A stretch of DNA of 64,000 nt from assembly GCF_003258605.2 (NCBI RefSeq), contig NZ_CP031264.1, positions 496,001 to 560,000 on the forward strand, given 5' to 3'. Below the pieces are notes generated by a model. That model was not told the origin of the DNA, did no database searches, and saw only the letters and a program-made list of their open reading frames with translations. The position numbers were made by a program, and so were the translations under genes. Position 1 is the stretch's first letter; each line of letters begins with the position of its first letter. Shown piece after piece: positions 28,232 through 37,124 of the stretch. The DNA comes from Peterkaempfera bronchialis. Its GTDB lineage: Bacteria > Actinomycetota > Actinomycetes > Streptomycetales > Streptomycetaceae.

Positions 28232-28250
28232 AGCGTTCGAACGCTTGACA
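28232..28250 (+). promoter_or_regulatory. LacI operator (AGCGTTCGAACGCT) touching a -35 box
   Basis: AGCGTTCGAACGCT (28232-28245) is a perfect CG-centred palindrome of LacI-operator type. The TTGACA hexamer at 28245-28250 starts on its last base, so a bound repressor would block the promoter of the GH30 gene. The -10 box is not clear. The site is 150 bases before the GH30 start and about 60 bases before the divergent regulator start. Confidence 0.7.
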
Positions 28251-28399
28251 CTACGGCAACCGAGCCGTTTCCTATGACCCACCGAGAAAACCACGCACTC
28301 TTGTTACATTCTTTTTCACGGGGCCTTGTCCCAGCTCCGCTTCTCGGCCCGGCCGCCGACCACGGCCGCCCCACCCGGCATCCTATTTTCGAGGAAGCG

Positions 28400-30370
28400 A
28401 TGAGAAGACGTGCCCTCGGCACGGCGACAGCCTCCGCCGTCGCCCTGAGCCTGGCCTGCGGCACCGGCGTCCAGGCCGCCGATGCGATACCCCACCAGGG
28501 TCCCGCCCGCACCGCCGACCGCGCCGCCGTCCGCACCGCCGTCCGCGCCGACGTATGGGTCACCACACCCGACCGCACCGAGATGCTGCACCAGCGCGAC
28601 CCGGTCGCCTTCCAGCGCGGCGCCTCCACCCGGACCACCATCACGATCGACCCCACCCGCACCTTCCAGAGCATGGACGGCTTCGGCGCCGCGCTCACCG
28701 ACTCCGCCGCCGCAGTCCTCTCCGGCCTCCCTGCCCGGACCCGCGACGACGCCATGCGCCGGCTCTTCGACCCCGGACAGGGCATCGGCGTCAGCTTCCT
28801 GCGCCAGCCCATCGGCTCCTCCGACTTCACCGCCGCGCAGCAGCACTACAGCCTCGACGACGTCCCCGCAGGCAAGACCGACCTCCCGCTCGCCCACTTC
28901 TCCATCGCCCACGACCAGCAGCAGATCCTCCCGCTGCTGCGCCAGGCCAAGCGCCTCAACCCGAAGCTCACCGTGATGGCGACCCCGTGGAGCCCGCCGG
29001 CCTGGATGAAGACCACCGACTCCCTGTTCAGCGGCCGTCTCAAGGACGACCCGAAGATCTACGACGCCTACGCCCGCTACCTGGTGAAGTTCCTCCAGGC
29101 GTACGCAGCGGCCGGCGTCCCCGTCGACTACCTGTCGGTGCAGAACGAGCCGCAGAACCGCAACGTCAACGGCTACCCCAGCGCCGACCTGCCGGTGGAG
29201 CAGGAAGCCGCCGTCATCAAGATCCTCGGCCCGCTGCTGCGCAGGGCCGGCCTGCACACCAGGATCCTCGGCTACGACCACAACTGGGTCACCCACCCCG
29301 GCGACGTGGGCACCACCCCGCCCGGCGAGGACCCGCAGACCGACTACCCGTACGAGATCCTCGACAGCGACGCCGCGAAGTGGGTCGCCGGCACCGCCTA
29401 CCACTGCTACGCGGGCGACCCGAGTGCCCAGAGCGCGCTGCACGACGCCCACCCGGAGAAGGGCATCTGGTTCACCGAATGCTCCGGCTCCCATGCCCCC
29501 GGAGACACCCCCGAGCAGATCTTCCGTGGCACGCTGACCTGGCACGCCCGCACCCTGGCCGTCGGCGCCACCCGCAACTGGGCCAAGTCCGTCGTCAACT
29601 GGAACATCGCCCTCGACGCCGACGACGGCCCCCACCTGGGCGGCTGCGACACCTGCACCGGCCTACTCACCGTGCGGGGCGACGGCACGGTCTCCGCCGA
29701 CGCCGAGTACTTCACCATCGGGCACCTGTCGAAGTTCGTGAAGCCCGGCGCCGTACGGATCGCCAGCACCAACTTCGGTACCACCGGCTGGAACGGCCAG
29801 CTCACCGACGTGGCCTTCCGCAACCCCGACGGCTCCACCGCCCTCATCGTCCACAACGAGAACGACGACCCCCGCTCCTTCGCGGTCGCCGTCGGCGAGC
29901 AGACCTTCGAGTACACCCTGCCCGGAGGGGCCCTGGCCACCTTCACCTGGCCCAGGTCCACGGCGTTGCGGACCTCCACGCACGAGGTGCCGCTCACCGG
30001 CGCGAAGGCCACCGCCCAGCCCGCCGGCGACGGCTCCGCCGCCCTGGCCGTCGACGCCGACGCCTCCACCCGGTGGTCCAGCGGCCAGGCGCAGGCACCC
30101 GGCCAGTACCTCCAGGTCGACCTCGGCCGCACCACCCGCTTCGACGAGGTCGCCCTGGACAGCGGCGACAACCTCGGCGACTACGCCCGTGGCTGGAAGC
30201 TCTCCACCAGCCTCGACGGCACCACCTGGCACGACGTACGCAGCGGCACCGGGACCGGACAGCTCACCACCGTCAAGGTCCCCGGCACCCGTGCCCGCTA
30301 CCTGCGCGTGACCAGCACCGGCAGCGCCGGAGCCTGGTGGAGCCTCGCGGACCTCCGGCTCTACGGCTGA
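28400..30370 (+). CDS. Secreted GH30-family glycoside hydrolase with C-terminal F5/8-type (CBM32-like) domain
   Basis: A 656-residue exported enzyme of GH30 (glucosylceramidase-like, subfamily-1 appearance). The signal peptide ends near residue 27 (VQAADA). The TIM barrel starts at QSMDGFGAALTDSA and includes TPWSPPAWMK. The acid/base Glu is in LSVQNEPQN and the nucleophile Glu in WFTECSGSH. A beta-sandwich follows, and residues from about 540 form a discoidin-like module (ADASTRWSSGQAQAPGQYLQ). Substrates could be beta-1,6-glucan, glucosylceramide or beta-xyloside-type glycans. The ATG at 28400 has GAGG upstream. It heads a tandem with a second GH30 gene. Confidence 0.9.
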   Translation: MRRRALGTATASAVALSLACGTGVQAADAIPHQGPARTADRAAVRTAVRADVWVTTPDRTEMLHQRDPVAFQRGASTRTTITIDPTRTFQSMDGFGAALTDSAAAVLSGLPARTRDDAMRRLFDPGQGIGVSFLRQPIGSSDFTAAQQHYSLDDVPAGKTDLPLAHFSIAHDQQQILPLLRQAKRLNPKLTVMATPWSPPAWMKTTDSLFSGRLKDDPKIYDAYARYLVKFLQAYAAAGVPVDYLSVQNEPQNRNVNGYPSADLPVEQEAAVIKILGPLLRRAGLHTRILGYDHNWVTHPGDVGTTPPGEDPQTDYPYEILDSDAAKWVAGTAYHCYAGDPSAQSALHDAHPEKGIWFTECSGSHAPGDTPEQIFRGTLTWHARTLAVGATRNWAKSVVNWNIALDADDGPHLGGCDTCTGLLTVRGDGTVSADAEYFTIGHLSKFVKPGAVRIASTNFGTTGWNGQLTDVAFRNPDGSTALIVHNENDDPRSFAVAVGEQTFEYTLPGGALATFTWPRSTALRTSTHEVPLTGAKATAQPAGDGSAALAVDADASTRWSSGQAQAPGQYLQVDLGRTTRFDEVALDSGDNLGDYARGWKLSTSLDGTTWHDVRSGTGTGQLTTVKVPGTRARYLRVTSTGSAGAWWSLADLRLYG

Positions 30371-30512
30371 GCAGGCGTCCTGACAGGCCACTCCCCTCGC
30401 TGGCCTCCGCCGCGCCCGGGTGCACCCCCGCCCGCCATGGGTCCGTACGGCCGCGCACGGCCCGCCCGGACCGGCACACCCACCCGATCCCACCCCCGCT
30501 AGGAGCCGTACC

Positions 30513-32423
30513 ATGCACGGATCCCCTCGCTCCCGTACCCACCGGGGCAGGCCGGCCGCCGTCGCGGCCATGCTCGCCCTGGCCGGCGCCGGCCTGGCCA
30601 CCGTCGGCACCGCGCACGCCGCCGACACCACCGCCCAGGTCTGGATCACCACCGCCGACGGCAGCAGCAAGCTCGCCCGAAGCGCTGACGCCTCCTTCTC
30701 CTCCGGCAGCCCGCAGAGCACCGACATCAGGATCAACGCCTCCGACGTCCAGCAGCCGCTGGTCGGCTTCGGCGCCTCCTTCACCGAGTCCGCCGCCCAC
30801 CTCGTCGCCGGCCTGGGCTCGACCACCCGTGCCACCCTGATGAACGACCTGTTCAGCACCGGCAGCGGCATCGGCCTGAACTACCTGCGCCAGCCGCTGG
30901 GCGCCTCCGACTTCATCGCCCAGCAGCCCTTCTACTCCTACGAGGACACCCGGGGCTCCTTCAGCATCGCCCGCGACCAGCGCGAGATCCTGCCCGCGAT
31001 CAACCAGGCGCGCGGCGTGAACCCCGCCATCCGCATCATGGGCACGCCGTGGTCCGCGCCCGCCTGGATGAAGGACAGCAACTCGCTGAACGGCGGCAGC
31101 CTCAAGCCGGAGAACTACGGCGACTTCGCCGACTACCTGGTCAAGGCCGTCCAGGCGTACCAGGTGGCGGGCGTGCCGATCACCGACCTCACCGTGGCGA
31201 ACGAGCCGAAGTTCCAGACCGGCTACCCGTCCATGGGCATGACCGCCAACCAGCAGGCCGACTTCATCAAGGTCCTCGACGCCAGACTCACCGCCGCCGG
31301 CCTGCCCACCAACATCTTCGCGTACGACCACAACTGGGACGACACCAACTTCCCGCTCTCCGTGCTCTCCCAGGACAGCGGCATCGCCCGCCTCAAGGGC
31401 GCGGCCTTCCACTGCTACGGCGGCCAGCCCGAGGCCGAGCAGTCGGTCGCGAACACCGGCAAGGCCGTCATGTTCACCGAGTGCTCCGGCACCGACTCGG
31501 CGAACAAGGCCGCCACCTTCTCCGACACGCTCAAGTGGCAGACCGAGAACCTGGTCATCCGCAACCTGCGCAGCGGCGGTCAGAGCGTCGTGCTGTGGAA
31601 CATGGCCCTGGACGCGAACGGCGGCCCGCAGTACGGCAACTGCGGCACCGCCTGCAACGGTGTCGTCGAGATCGCCAACGGCACGTACACCAAGAACGCC
31701 GAGTACTACCTGCTCGGCCAGATCTCCAAGTTCGCCCGGCCCGGCGCCCACCGGATCGGCTCCACCAGCCAGGGCAGCGGCGGGCTGCAGAACGTCGCCT
31801 TCCTCAACACGGACGGCTCCCGTGGCGACCTGGTCCTCAACGCCACCTCCTCCGCCCAGCACTTCTCCATCACCGAGAACGGCCGCTCGCTGAGCTACGA
31901 CCTGCCGGCCGGCGCGGTGGCCACCTTCATCTGGCCGGGCGCCCCCGCCACCGGCCCGACCACCCCGCCCACCACCCAGCCCAGCGGCCCGATCAACACC
32001 GCCGCCTGGTACAGGATCGCCAACACCAACTCCAACAAGTGCGTGGACGACGCGGGCACCGGCAACGGCAGCACCGTGCAGCAGTGGGCCTGCGGCACCG
32101 GAAACAACCAGCAGTGGCAGTTCACTGCCACCGACAGCGGCTACTACCGCATCACCAACCGCAACGCGACCAGCCAGGTCCTCGACGTCACCGACGTGTC
32201 CTCGGCCAACGGCGCCAAGATCCAGACCTGGCAGTGGGGCGGCGGCGCCAACCAGCAGTTCAAGCCCGTCCAGCAGGCCGACGGCGCCTACACCCTGGTC
32301 AACCGCAACAGCGGCAAGTGCCTGGACGTGACCGACGTCTCCACCGCCGACGGCGCGCGCCTCCAGCAGTGGGACTGCACCGGCGGCCCCGCCCAGTCGT
32401 TCCGCCTCACCACCGCCGGCTGA
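30513..32423 (+). CDS. Secreted GH30-family glycoside hydrolase with C-terminal CBM13 (ricin-type) domain
   Basis: A 636-residue exported paralogue of the preceding enzyme. The signal peptide ends at AHAADT (about residue 36). The GH30 core contains LVGFGASFTESAAHLV, GTPWSAPAWMKDSNS, the acid/base Glu in LTVANEPKF and the nucleophile Glu in MFTECSGTD. After a Thr/Pro linker (GPTTPPTTQPSGP) the last 130 residues form a beta-trefoil with QQW motifs (NNQQWQF, NQQFKP). It follows the first GH30 gene by 142 bases with its own AGGAG site and is probably co-regulated by the divergent LacI protein. Confidence 0.92.
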   Translation: MHGSPRSRTHRGRPAAVAAMLALAGAGLATVGTAHAADTTAQVWITTADGSSKLARSADASFSSGSPQSTDIRINASDVQQPLVGFGASFTESAAHLVAGLGSTTRATLMNDLFSTGSGIGLNYLRQPLGASDFIAQQPFYSYEDTRGSFSIARDQREILPAINQARGVNPAIRIMGTPWSAPAWMKDSNSLNGGSLKPENYGDFADYLVKAVQAYQVAGVPITDLTVANEPKFQTGYPSMGMTANQQADFIKVLDARLTAAGLPTNIFAYDHNWDDTNFPLSVLSQDSGIARLKGAAFHCYGGQPEAEQSVANTGKAVMFTECSGTDSANKAATFSDTLKWQTENLVIRNLRSGGQSVVLWNMALDANGGPQYGNCGTACNGVVEIANGTYTKNAEYYLLGQISKFARPGAHRIGSTSQGSGGLQNVAFLNTDGSRGDLVLNATSSAQHFSITENGRSLSYDLPAGAVATFIWPGAPATGPTTPPTTQPSGPINTAAWYRIANTNSNKCVDDAGTGNGSTVQQWACGTGNNQQWQFTATDSGYYRITNRNATSQVLDVTDVSSANGAKIQTWQWGGGANQQFKPVQQADGAYTLVNRNSGKCLDVTDVSTADGARLQQWDCTGGPAQSFRLTTAG

Positions 32424-32680
32424 CCGGCAACCGCGCGGTGGCCGACGCATCGTCGGACACCGCCCCGCCGCTTGGCCTGCTGATGGCCTGCAACAGCGGG
32501 GCAGCGGTTCCTCCGGACCGTCGAAGGGCCCCGCTTTGGCCCCGCAGCCTGCCCGCTCGGTGACGAGTGCGGCTTGGACCGGTACGAGGTCCGCCGCTAC
32601 GTCGGCTGGTAAAAAGGTCCCTGACCAGGGCAAATGGAGAAGCGCGGCTGGAGTAGCGGGGACCGCGGGACAGGAGTGCG

Positions 32681-32850
32681 CCGGTGCGAGGTTGGCCGTC
32701 TCGCCGCCGCCGCGAGGGGCGACACCCAGACGATCGGCCGTGGCAGCACCACGGCGGTGAGCAGGAGTGCATGGCCTGAGGGTCGTAGGCGATGCGCACG
32801 GCAGCCAGTACCCCCGCGCCGGCACCGGGCATCCCCGAGCCACCCGACGG
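32681..32850 (-). pseudogene. Degenerate partial copy of the flavin reductase gene at 4.8-5.5 kb
   Basis: The bases here align with 5330-5505 on the same strand: both contain GCGAGGTTGGCCGTCTC, GATCGGCCGTGGCA, GGCCTGAGGGTCGTAG and CCGCGCCGGCACCGGGCA. The copy has point changes and a deletion of about 20 bases in the early coding part. Only the first 50 or so codons and the leader are represented, so it is a dead fragment. Just before it, 32568-32609 reads CGLDRYEVRRYVGW on the plus strand, possibly a scrap of an IS701-type transposase, which may explain how the copy arrived. Confidence 0.75.
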
Positions 32851-32872
32851 GCGGGTGGTCGGGGGCGGGGGC

Positions 32873-34660
32873 TCAGGTGTAGACGCGTGCCTGGAGGTCG
32901 TACAGCTCGGCGTAGAGGCCGCCGGCGGCGGCGAGTTGGGCGTGGGTGCCCAGCTCGGAGATCCGGCCCTGCTCCAGGACGACGATCAGGTCTGCCATCC
33001 GGACCGTCGAGAAGCGGTGCGAGACCAGCAGGGTGACCGCTCCGGTGTCGGTGCGGGCCTCGGTGGCGAGGTCCGCGAACCGTTCGAAGAGGGCGTGTTC
33101 GGCGGTGGCGTCCAGGGCGGAGGCGGGTTCGTCCAGGGCCACCAGCAGGGGGCGGCGGCGCAGCAGGGCGCGGGCGAGGCCCAGCTTCTGCCACTGGCCG
33201 CCGGAGAGTTCCGCACCGTCGCCGTAGCTGTGGCCCAGCAGACCGTCCAGCCCGCCGGGGACCTGGTCCGGGATCGGTCCCGCGTCGGCGGCGTCGATCG
33301 ACTGCCGGAGCGCGGCGTCGTCGTCCAGCAGGTCGAGGTCCCCGATGCCGACGTTGTCCCGGAGCCTCAGCTCCAGCCGGGCGAAGTCCTGGAACAGCGT
33401 GGCGGTGCGCCGCTGCCACTCCTCGGGGCCGCCCTCGGCCAGGTCGACGCCGTCCACCAGGATGCGTCCGCCGGTCGGCCGGTAGAGCCCGCAGAGCAGC
33501 TTGACCAGGGTGCTCTTGCCCGCGCCGTTCTCTCCGACCAGGGCCAGCGCGGTGCCGGCCGGGATGTCCAGGGTGACCCGGTCGAGGATCTTGCGGTCGC
33601 TTCCGGGGTAGCTGAAGCTCACCTCCTCCAGCCGGATGCCCACGGTGAGCGCACTGGGCACCCCGGACGTCCCGGTGGAGGCCGCAGTGTCCGGCCGGTG
33701 TGCGACGCGGAGGCTGTGCAGCCGCTCCAGGGTGCGGCCGGCGCCCTGGAGGATGGTCAGCAGGCCGAGGGTGGTGGAGACCTGGAAGCTCACCTGGGCG
33801 GCCAGCGTGATGACCAGGATCACATCGCCGAGGCCGGACCCGCCGGAGAGCGCCTGCCGCACCACCAGGACGATCGCCCCTCCGTACGCGGCGGCGAAGA
33901 CCAGCTGCCCGACCGCCCGCAGCAGCGCGGCGGACGCCTGGGCCCGCCACAGGGTAGCGGTGACGGAGCGCCAGTCGCGACGCTGCCGCTCGGTCAGCAC
34001 CGCCTCGGCGCCGGACAGCCGGACCTCCTTGGCGGATGCCTCGGCGGTGGCGAGCTCCAGCAGATGGCGGCCCAGCCGGATGCGCGGGGCGGCGGTCTCC
34101 TTCGCCCGGTCGATCAGCAGCTGCGCCCGGTTGCCGGCCGCCACCGGGACCAGTGCGGCCAGGATCAGCAGCAGCAGCCAGGGGTTGAGCAGTCCCAGCA
34201 GCACGGTGGTGACGGTCAGTTGGAGCGCCATGCCGCCCAGTTGCAGTACGGCTTCCAGGGCCGCGCGGGTACGCGGCAGCTCCTCCCGGACCAGGGCGAG
34301 GGTGTCGGCGAAGCCGGGCCGGTCCAGCTGTTCCAGCCCGGTGGTGCCATGGGCGAGGGAGATCACCTCGTTCTGGAGGGCCAGCTCCTCCAACTCCCCC
34401 AGCTCGAAGTAGGAGAGGTGGGCGAAGTGGGTCATCATCAGCTCCAGGACCAGGAGCAGCGCGGTGGTCAGCGCGAGCCAGGTCCCGGTGGCGGCGGAGC
34501 GGGCGAGGGCGGCGGTGGTGAGCGACTTGAGGCAGACCGCGATCAGCGGGGTGGAGAGGTATCCCACCGCCAGCAGGGCCACCGCCCGGGTCAGCCGGCG
34601 GGCGTCGCAGCGCACCGCCAGCCGGAGCAGTTGCCGGATCGCCCGGAGCAGCGTGGTCAT
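32873..34660 (-). CDS. ABC exporter half-transporter (permease-ATPase fusion) 2 of biosynthetic cluster
   Basis: A 595-residue type IV (exporter) ABC protein. About six membrane helices lie in residues 20-290. The ATPase domain carries Walker A GENGAGKSTLVKLL, signature ELSGGQWQKLGLARALL and Walker B LLVALDEPASALD. The start overlaps the stop of the upstream half-transporter by four bases (ATGA), so the two are translationally coupled and most likely form a heterodimer. It diverges from the biosynthetic operon and is the predicted exporter or self-protection pump for its product. Confidence 0.92.
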   Translation of the reverse strand: MTTLLRAIRQLLRLAVRCDARRLTRAVALLAVGYLSTPLIAVCLKSLTTAALARSAATGTWLALTTALLLVLELMMTHFAHLSYFELGELEELALQNEVISLAHGTTGLEQLDRPGFADTLALVREELPRTRAALEAVLQLGGMALQLTVTTVLLGLLNPWLLLLILAALVPVAAGNRAQLLIDRAKETAAPRIRLGRHLLELATAEASAKEVRLSGAEAVLTERQRRDWRSVTATLWRAQASAALLRAVGQLVFAAAYGGAIVLVVRQALSGGSGLGDVILVITLAAQVSFQVSTTLGLLTILQGAGRTLERLHSLRVAHRPDTAASTGTSGVPSALTVGIRLEEVSFSYPGSDRKILDRVTLDIPAGTALALVGENGAGKSTLVKLLCGLYRPTGGRILVDGVDLAEGGPEEWQRRTATLFQDFARLELRLRDNVGIGDLDLLDDDAALRQSIDAADAGPIPDQVPGGLDGLLGHSYGDGAELSGGQWQKLGLARALLRRRPLLVALDEPASALDATAEHALFERFADLATEARTDTGAVTLLVSHRFSTVRMADLIVVLEQGRISELGTHAQLAAAGGLYAELYDLQARVYT

Positions 34661-36576
34661 CGGGCACCGTCCAGGTGGGTGGCCAGGTCGTCCCGCTGCT
34701 CCTGGGCGAAGCGCTCCGCCTGGATGGTGAACAGCTCGGCGTAGCGGCCGCCACGCTCCATCAGCTGCTCATGGGTGCCGGACTCGGCGACCTTGCCGTC
34801 GGCCAGCACCACGATCCGGTCCGCGCGCCGGACGCTGGAGAAGCGGTGCGCGATGATCACGCTGGTGACGCCCCGGGTCATGTCGAGGAAGCGGTCGAAG
34901 AACGCGGCCTCGGCGCGGACGTCCAGTTGCGCGGTGGGCTCGTCCAGGATCAGCAGCGTGGCACCGGTCTGCACCGAGAGCAGCGCCCGGGAGAGGGCGA
35001 TCCGCTGCCACTGGCCGCCGGAGAGGTCGGTTCCGCCGTCGTACTGGGCGGAGAGCACGGTGTCGAGGCCGTGCGGCAGCTTCTCCACCAGCTCCAGGGC
35101 ACCGGCGCGTTCGGCGGCGGCGCGCAGGGCGTCGCGGTCGTGGAGCCGGTCGGGGCGGCCCATGCCGATGTTCTCCGCAGCGGTGAGCTGGTAGCGGGTG
35201 AAGTCCTGGAAGATCACCGCGATCCGGCGGTGCCAGGCGGCGGCCGGCAGTGCGGCCAGGTCCACGCCCGCTGCGGTGACCCGGCCCCGGGTGGGCTCAT
35301 GCAGCCGGGCCAGCAGCTTGACCAGGGTGGTCTTGCCTGCGCCGTTGAGGCCCACCACAGCGGTGGACCGGCCGGGCAGCAGTTCCAGGTCGAGGCCGTC
35401 CAGCACCGCCCGTTCGCTGCCGGGGTAGCGGAAGGTGACGCCCTCGAAGCGGATCGGGCCGTCCGGCGGCGGGAGCACCGGCTGCGACACCGGCTGCGAC
35501 ACCGGCTGCGGCGCCGGGGTGCGGTGCTGCTCGGCGATCTCCTCCAGCCGGGCCAGCGCCTCGTATGCGGCCAGCCCGTCCCGGGTCTGCACATCGCTCT
35601 CGGGGAAGTACACCCCGAAGCGCATCGGGATCAGCACGGCCTGGAGCGCGACGGAGAGCTGGAGCAGCGAGAGTGAGCCGTCCGCGCCCCGGTCGGCCAG
35701 CAGCACCAGGGTGGTGCCGCCGCCGAGCAGCCCGACCCCGGAGAGCGCCACAAACGGCCAGAAGAGCAGCCGGCGGCGCCCGGCCCAGAGCGGTTCCAGG
35801 TAGCCGCGCGCGTCCTGGGTGTGCAGCCGGTGGAGCCAGGGCAGCAGCCCCAGCATCCGGGTCTCCTTGGCGATCGCCGAGCCCCCGGCGGTACGCCGCA
35901 GATAGGCGACCTTGCGGCGCTGACCGGCGAGGGAGCGCCGCAGCAGGCCGAAGCGGTCGAGCGACCCGCGCTGCCCGAACCTGATCAGCAGCGCGGTGAC
36001 CGCCACCAGCGCTCCCGGCAGCGGGCCGAGGACCAGGGCCACCATCACGGCCGCCCCGGCCAGTTGGGCATAGCGGGCGGTCAGCGCGACGGCTCCGGCC
36101 GCCGCGTCGCCCGGGGTGGGGGCGACCCGCTCGAAGCCGCCCCGGGCGTCGGACAGGATGTCCAGCACCTCCTGCCGTTCCAGCTCGGCGACCGGCAGGT
36201 CGGTCAGCGCGCAGCCCATCAGCCGGGTGATGCAGGCGCCGTCCACCTGACGGGTGATCAGCTCTCCCAGTACCGACTGGAAGGGCGTGAGCAGCTGGTG
36301 CAGGACGAAGGCTCCCACCGCGAGCAGCGGTGCCAGGCCCAGCGCGGCCCAGTGGCCGCCCTGGCCGTGGGCCGCCAGGGCGGCGGGGACCCTGGCGATC
36401 AGCCGGCTGGTCCCGGCGATGAAGGCGATCGGCAGCAGCCCGACGGCGATATGCAGCGCGACGGTGGCGGTGAGCGTCCCGGGGTGGACGAGACGCAGCA
36501 GCCGACCGAAGGCGGTCCAGCGCCTGATGCGACGGGCGAGCGGTCCGACATCCGGGGCGGGATGTGCTGGTGGCAC
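34657..36576 (-). CDS. ABC exporter half-transporter (permease-ATPase fusion) 1 of biosynthetic cluster
   Basis: A 639-residue exporter-type ABC protein. The membrane domain spans about residues 30-330. The ATPase domain has Walker A GLNGAGKTTLVKLL, signature DLSGGQWQRIALSRALL and Walker B LLILDEPTAQLD. The linker between the domains contains an in-frame PVSQ tandem repeat encoded by a repeated 12-base unit (35484-35513). It is the first gene of the two-gene transporter operon and faces the biosynthetic genes across a 548-base divergent region. A heterodimeric peptide or small-molecule exporter is the best reading. Confidence 0.92.
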   Translation of the reverse strand: MPPAHPAPDVGPLARRIRRWTAFGRLLRLVHPGTLTATVALHIAVGLLPIAFIAGTSRLIARVPAALAAHGQGGHWAALGLAPLLAVGAFVLHQLLTPFQSVLGELITRQVDGACITRLMGCALTDLPVAELERQEVLDILSDARGGFERVAPTPGDAAAGAVALTARYAQLAGAAVMVALVLGPLPGALVAVTALLIRFGQRGSLDRFGLLRRSLAGQRRKVAYLRRTAGGSAIAKETRMLGLLPWLHRLHTQDARGYLEPLWAGRRRLLFWPFVALSGVGLLGGGTTLVLLADRGADGSLSLLQLSVALQAVLIPMRFGVYFPESDVQTRDGLAAYEALARLEEIAEQHRTPAPQPVSQPVSQPVLPPPDGPIRFEGVTFRYPGSERAVLDGLDLELLPGRSTAVVGLNGAGKTTLVKLLARLHEPTRGRVTAAGVDLAALPAAAWHRRIAVIFQDFTRYQLTAAENIGMGRPDRLHDRDALRAAAERAGALELVEKLPHGLDTVLSAQYDGGTDLSGGQWQRIALSRALLSVQTGATLLILDEPTAQLDVRAEAAFFDRFLDMTRGVTSVIIAHRFSSVRRADRIVVLADGKVAESGTHEQLMERGGRYAELFTIQAERFAQEQRDDLATHLDGAR

Positions 36577-37124
36577 TCTGGAGCCCTTCTGGGTGGGTTC
36601 ACGGCAGGGTGCGTGTACCTGGGCTGCATGCCGTGGCCGGATCCGCTGCTGCGGGGCGCGAACTCCCGGGGCGGGAGGCAGGGCGCGCGAGGGCAGCGAG
36701 GGAGGGTGCGGGTCGGCCGCCGGTCGCCGGACGTCACTGTCCTGGTCGGCGAGAGGTTCCCTACTCTCGATCAGCCCGGCGCGGACGTCAAGGACTTCAC
36801 CGACTGTTCATCTCGGAGACCTGGACAGGCGGGCCCGGTCGACCCCCGTGCACGGCGGCGGGTCTGGACAGTGACCACGGAAGCGGCTAGCGTCCCGCCC
36901 CGGGCTGAGCCGACCTTCGCTGCCAGGATGCCGACCGGCCCGTCGGACGACCCCCGCCCCTGTCGGCCGGTGCACCGTCTGCGGTCCTGTGCGGAGGCCG
37001 TGGGGACCGGTCCTGACCTGCGACGGGGTGGTCCAGAATCCCGTTCCTCGCACCGTGTCTCCGTGTTGTGCCCGTCCTCGGCGCCATCCGTACCACGCTC
37101 GCCCGATTGGAGAGGAACGCTGAC
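36577..37124. other. Divergent control region of the biosynthetic cluster
   Basis: These 548 bases separate the exporter operon from the biosynthetic operon. Open frames cross it but encode low-complexity shadows, with no recognisable regulator. It should hold both promoters. No clear palindrome or consensus box was found by eye. An AGAGGAA ribosome site for the condensation-domain gene lies at its right edge (37111-37117). Confidence 0.6.

Noticed and set aside
28555-30840. 761-codon open frame overlapping the first GH30 gene
   Set aside because: It is the +1 shadow of the GH30 frame, Arg/Pro rich, and has no family resemblance.
32568-32609. Possible IS701-type transposase scrap (CGLDRYEVRRYVGW)
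   Set aside because: Only 14 residues match and no other part of an element is found. It is too short for a feature of its own and is mentioned with the flavin reductase fragment.
30273-34754. 1493-codon open frame on the minus strand
   Set aside because: It spans the antisense of a GH30 gene and another frame of the ABC gene. No domain appears in its translation.
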